Shown piece by piece: positions 4,952 to 6,553 of a stretch of 6,553 nt of DNA; within the stretch, counting starts at the first letter, position 1; the number at the start of each line of letters is the position of its first letter. The position numbers and the translations under genes were made by a program. Source of the DNA: JBAZGG01 sp041653015. Lineage in GTDB: Bacteria; Bacillota_I; Bacilli_A; RFN20; CAG-826. Under the pieces are notes generated by a model. The model did not search any database and was not told the DNA's origin. It saw nothing but the letters and a program-made list of their open reading frames with translations. The stretch is taken from positions 1-6,553 of the forward strand of contig JBAZGG010000026.1 of assembly GCA_041653015.1 (NCBI GenBank), in the 5' to 3' direction.

Positions 4952-6265
4952 ATGGAAATTAACCCAGTCAAAGGTACGCACGACGTCGTTGAAGAAGAGG
5001 CGTTGGCCTATCAAGAAATCGAAAAAATAATGCGCAGCGTGGCAGAAGTCTATGGCTTTAACGAATATCGCACTCCAGTTTTAGAATACAGCGAACTTTT
5101 TTCTCGTTCCGTCGGCGAATCGAGCGACATCGTCAGAAAAGAGATGTATACATTTTTAGACAAAGCTAATCGCTCGGTGACGATGCGTCCGGAATGGACG
5201 GCATCGATCGTTCGCAGCATCGTCTCGAATAAATTATATGCGACGAAAGACTTGCCGATCAGGGCTTATTATATGGGGCCATCATTCCGCTATGAGAGAC
5301 CGCAAGCGGGGCGCTATCGCCAATTCAATCAGTTCGGCGTTGAACTCATCGGAGAAAAGAATCCATATTACGATGCCGAGATTATTGTTTTAGGCTATTC
5401 TATTCTGCGCTTTTTAGGCTTTCAAGACATCACCTTAAAAATCAATACGTTGGGCGATGATGTTTCGAAATCAGCATATCAAAAGGCGATTAAAACCTAT
5501 TTTGCAAAACATATCGACAAGATGTGCGATGACTGTAAGGAAAGACTGCAGATCAATCCTCTTCGCATTCTTGACTGCAAGGTTGAAGAAGATCAAAAAA
5601 TTGTGAGAAAGGCGCCAAAAATGTCGTCATATTTGAACGAAGAATCTCGCGATTACTTTAATAAAGTAACTACTCTGCTCGACAATATGGAAATCCCTTT
5701 TGAAATCGATGAGACATTGGTCAGGGGTTTGGACTACTATTCCGACCTCGTATTCGAGTTTCACTACCTCGACAAACAGAAAAAGTCCATCGGCGCTTTA
5801 GGCGCTGGAGGTCATTACGACAAACTCGTCAGCGAGTTAGGCGGTGGTCCTTTACATGGAGTCGGCTTCGCTTTTGGCGAAGAGAGAGTCTATGAAATCT
5901 TAAGGCAAGAGAAGCTCATTCCTGATCTACAAGAGCGAAGTGATATCTATGTGATGAGCATCTCTAAAAATGAATTGGATTACGCTTATGATATCGCGAT
6001 GAGACTGCGCTTCAATGGCTACCGAACGATCTGCAATTACTCCGATAAAACATTGAAATCGCAATTTAAGACGGCGACGAAGCATAATGCCTACTTCGCG
6101 GTTATCGTCGGCGAAGAAGAAGCCAAAAATGAGACCTTTAATATCAAAAATCTCGCTACTCAAGAGCAACAATCAGCAAAGCTGAAAGATTTGCAAACAG
6201 TAGTGGATAAACTATTTGAAGAGATAGAGATCGAAGAGCGAGAAGTCGCGGAAGCTGAGGAATAA
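4952..6265 (+). CDS. hisS: Histidyl-tRNA synthetase
   Basis: Class II aminoacyl-tRNA synthetase of 437 residues (bacterial HisRS is usually about 420-430) that charges tRNA-His using ATP in the cytoplasm, as a homodimer in the known family. The N-terminal KGTHD (7-11) and motif 1 region lead to the ATP/histidine pocket. Motif 2 is FRYERPQAGRYRQF (112-125). An insertion has CDDC (192-195) and NPLRILDCK (202-210). The histidine-specific LVRGLDYY (256-263) carries R258, and motif 3 is GVGFAFGEER (303-312). The anticodon-binding domain covers about 330-425 and ends in an acidic tail (423-437). Two usually invariant spots differ: PEGTA reads PEWTA with W82, and GGRYD reads GGHYD with H288. The frame is intact and other catalytic residues are present, so I expect an active enzyme. 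The stop codon is 3 bases before aspS, giving a likely two-gene operon. No T-box leader fits upstream. Confidence 0.96.
   Translation: MEINPVKGTHDVVEEEALAYQEIEKIMRSVAEVYGFNEYRTPVLEYSELFSRSVGESSDIVRKEMYTFLDKANRSVTMRPEWTASIVRSIVSNKLYATKDLPIRAYYMGPSFRYERPQAGRYRQFNQFGVELIGEKNPYYDAEIIVLGYSILRFLGFQDITLKINTLGDDVSKSAYQKAIKTYFAKHIDKMCDDCKERLQINPLRILDCKVEEDQKIVRKAPKMSSYLNEESRDYFNKVTTLLDNMEIPFEIDETLVRGLDYYSDLVFEFHYLDKQKKSIGALGAGGHYDKLVSELGGGPLHGVGFAFGEERVYEILRQEKLIPDLQERSDIYVMSISKNELDYAYDIAMRLRFNGYRTICNYSDKTLKSQFKTATKHNAYFAVIVGEEEAKNETFNIKNLATQEQQSAKLKDLQTVVDKLFEEIEIEEREVAEAEE
6257..6261 (+). promoter_or_regulatory. aspS ribosome binding site inside the end of hisS
   Basis: GAGGA lies in the last codons of hisS, 7 bases before the aspS ATG at 6269. 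The overlap of this site with hisS and the 3-base gap between genes suggest translational coupling of the two synthetases. Confidence 0.65.
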
Positions 6266-6268
6266 TTT

Positions 6269-6553
6269 ATGGAAAGAACATGTCAAAACACGGAATTATC
6301 TTTAAAAGATGTCGGACGTGAAGTGACCCTGGTCGGATGGTGCGCGAAGAAGAGGAATCTAGGCGCTTTGACATTTATCGATTTAAGAGATCGGAGCGGA
6401 ATCATTCAGATCGCCATTCGCGATGATGTCTCGATACCGGATGTCAGAAATGAATATGTTTTACAAGTCTTTGGCAAAGTCGTAAAGAAAGATGTTCCAA
6501 ACAAGAATCTTAAAACGGGCAGCATCGAAGTGGTGGCATTTAAAATCATCGTC
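6269..6553 (+). CDS. aspS: Aspartyl-tRNA synthetase, N-terminal part (runs off window)
   Basis: The first 95 codons of a class II aminoacyl-tRNA synthetase that charges tRNA-Asp; the bacterial enzyme is usually near 590 residues, so only the N-terminal OB-fold anticodon-binding domain is visible. Its signature runs from VGREVTLVGW (15-24) through KKRNLGALTFIDLRDRSG (27-44) to IIQIAI (45-50), and continues with VRNEYVLQVFGKVVKKD (59-75) and a KTGSIEV turn (82-88). All match AspRS rather than AsnRS or LysRS. The common RRRDLGGL stretch reads KKRNLGAL here, a change I recall from some Mollicutes-related sequences, though not with certainty. The catalytic domain, and any choice between the tRNA-Asp-only and Asp/Asn-charging forms, lies outside the window. 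Location immediately after hisS is the classic Firmicutes order. Confidence 0.92.
   Translation, partial: MERTCQNTELSLKDVGREVTLVGWCAKKRNLGALTFIDLRDRSGIIQIAIRDDVSIPDVRNEYVLQVFGKVVKKDVPNKNLKTGSIEVVAFKIIV

Noticed and set aside
5927..6172. Minus-strand frame within hisS
   Set aside because: Antisense to the conserved anticodon-binding domain; no independent support.

Overview
The window looks like chromosomal housekeeping DNA from a low-to-moderate GC Gram-positive bacterium of the Bacilli/Erysipelotrichia/Mollicutes-related part of the Firmicutes. The evidence is AAGGAGG-type ribosome binding sites, U-rich intrinsic terminators, sigma-A-type promoters, a lipobox lipoprotein, a bifunctional Rel enzyme with a Firmicutes-style synthetase loop, and the gene order rel-hisS-aspS. 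Every tryptophan is TGG and the four complete genes stop at TAA or TAG, so nothing suggests UGA recoding. The exact lineage is inference. No mobile element, CRISPR array, tRNA or rRNA gene was seen.

Layout, all on the + strand. Positions 1-240 form a gene-free leader with several TCGA-centred inverted repeats, a LacI/CcpA-type operator (187-200) and a good promoter (209-237). Next come a secreted lipoprotein with two OB-fold-like segments (269-1078, TTG start) and a strong intrinsic terminator (1099-1140). A polytopic membrane protein of about 13 helices follows (1169-2602; resembles the DUF6056/GT-C-like family). After a short gap holding a 16-bp perfect palindrome and an extended -10 promoter comes rel, the (p)ppGpp synthetase/hydrolase (2653-4860). 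A second gap carries a near-consensus promoter with an 8-6-8 inverted repeat lying over its spacer and -10 box. Then come hisS (4952-6265) and, 3 bases later, the first 95 codons of aspS, which runs off the window.

Functionally, the right half joins the stringent-response enzyme, which senses uncharged tRNA on ribosomes, to two aminoacyl-tRNA synthetases that set tRNA charging. In Bacillus-type genomes dtd normally sits between rel and hisS; it is absent from this interval. hisS has a leader of only about 25 nt, so no T-box fits; regulation, if any, is more likely by a DNA-binding protein at the inverted repeat.

The most distinctive pattern is in the gene starts. The lipoprotein and hisS genes each have 31 nt between the -10 box and the start codon, with a Shine-Dalgarno sequence. 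rel, and possibly the membrane-protein gene, have only 6 nt between the -10 box and ATG and no Shine-Dalgarno, which predicts leaderless mRNAs. HisRS also carries unusual residues in otherwise highly conserved motifs (PEWTA, GGHYD). I found no convincing novel multi-gene system; the leads are regulatory architecture and unusual residues in core enzymes.
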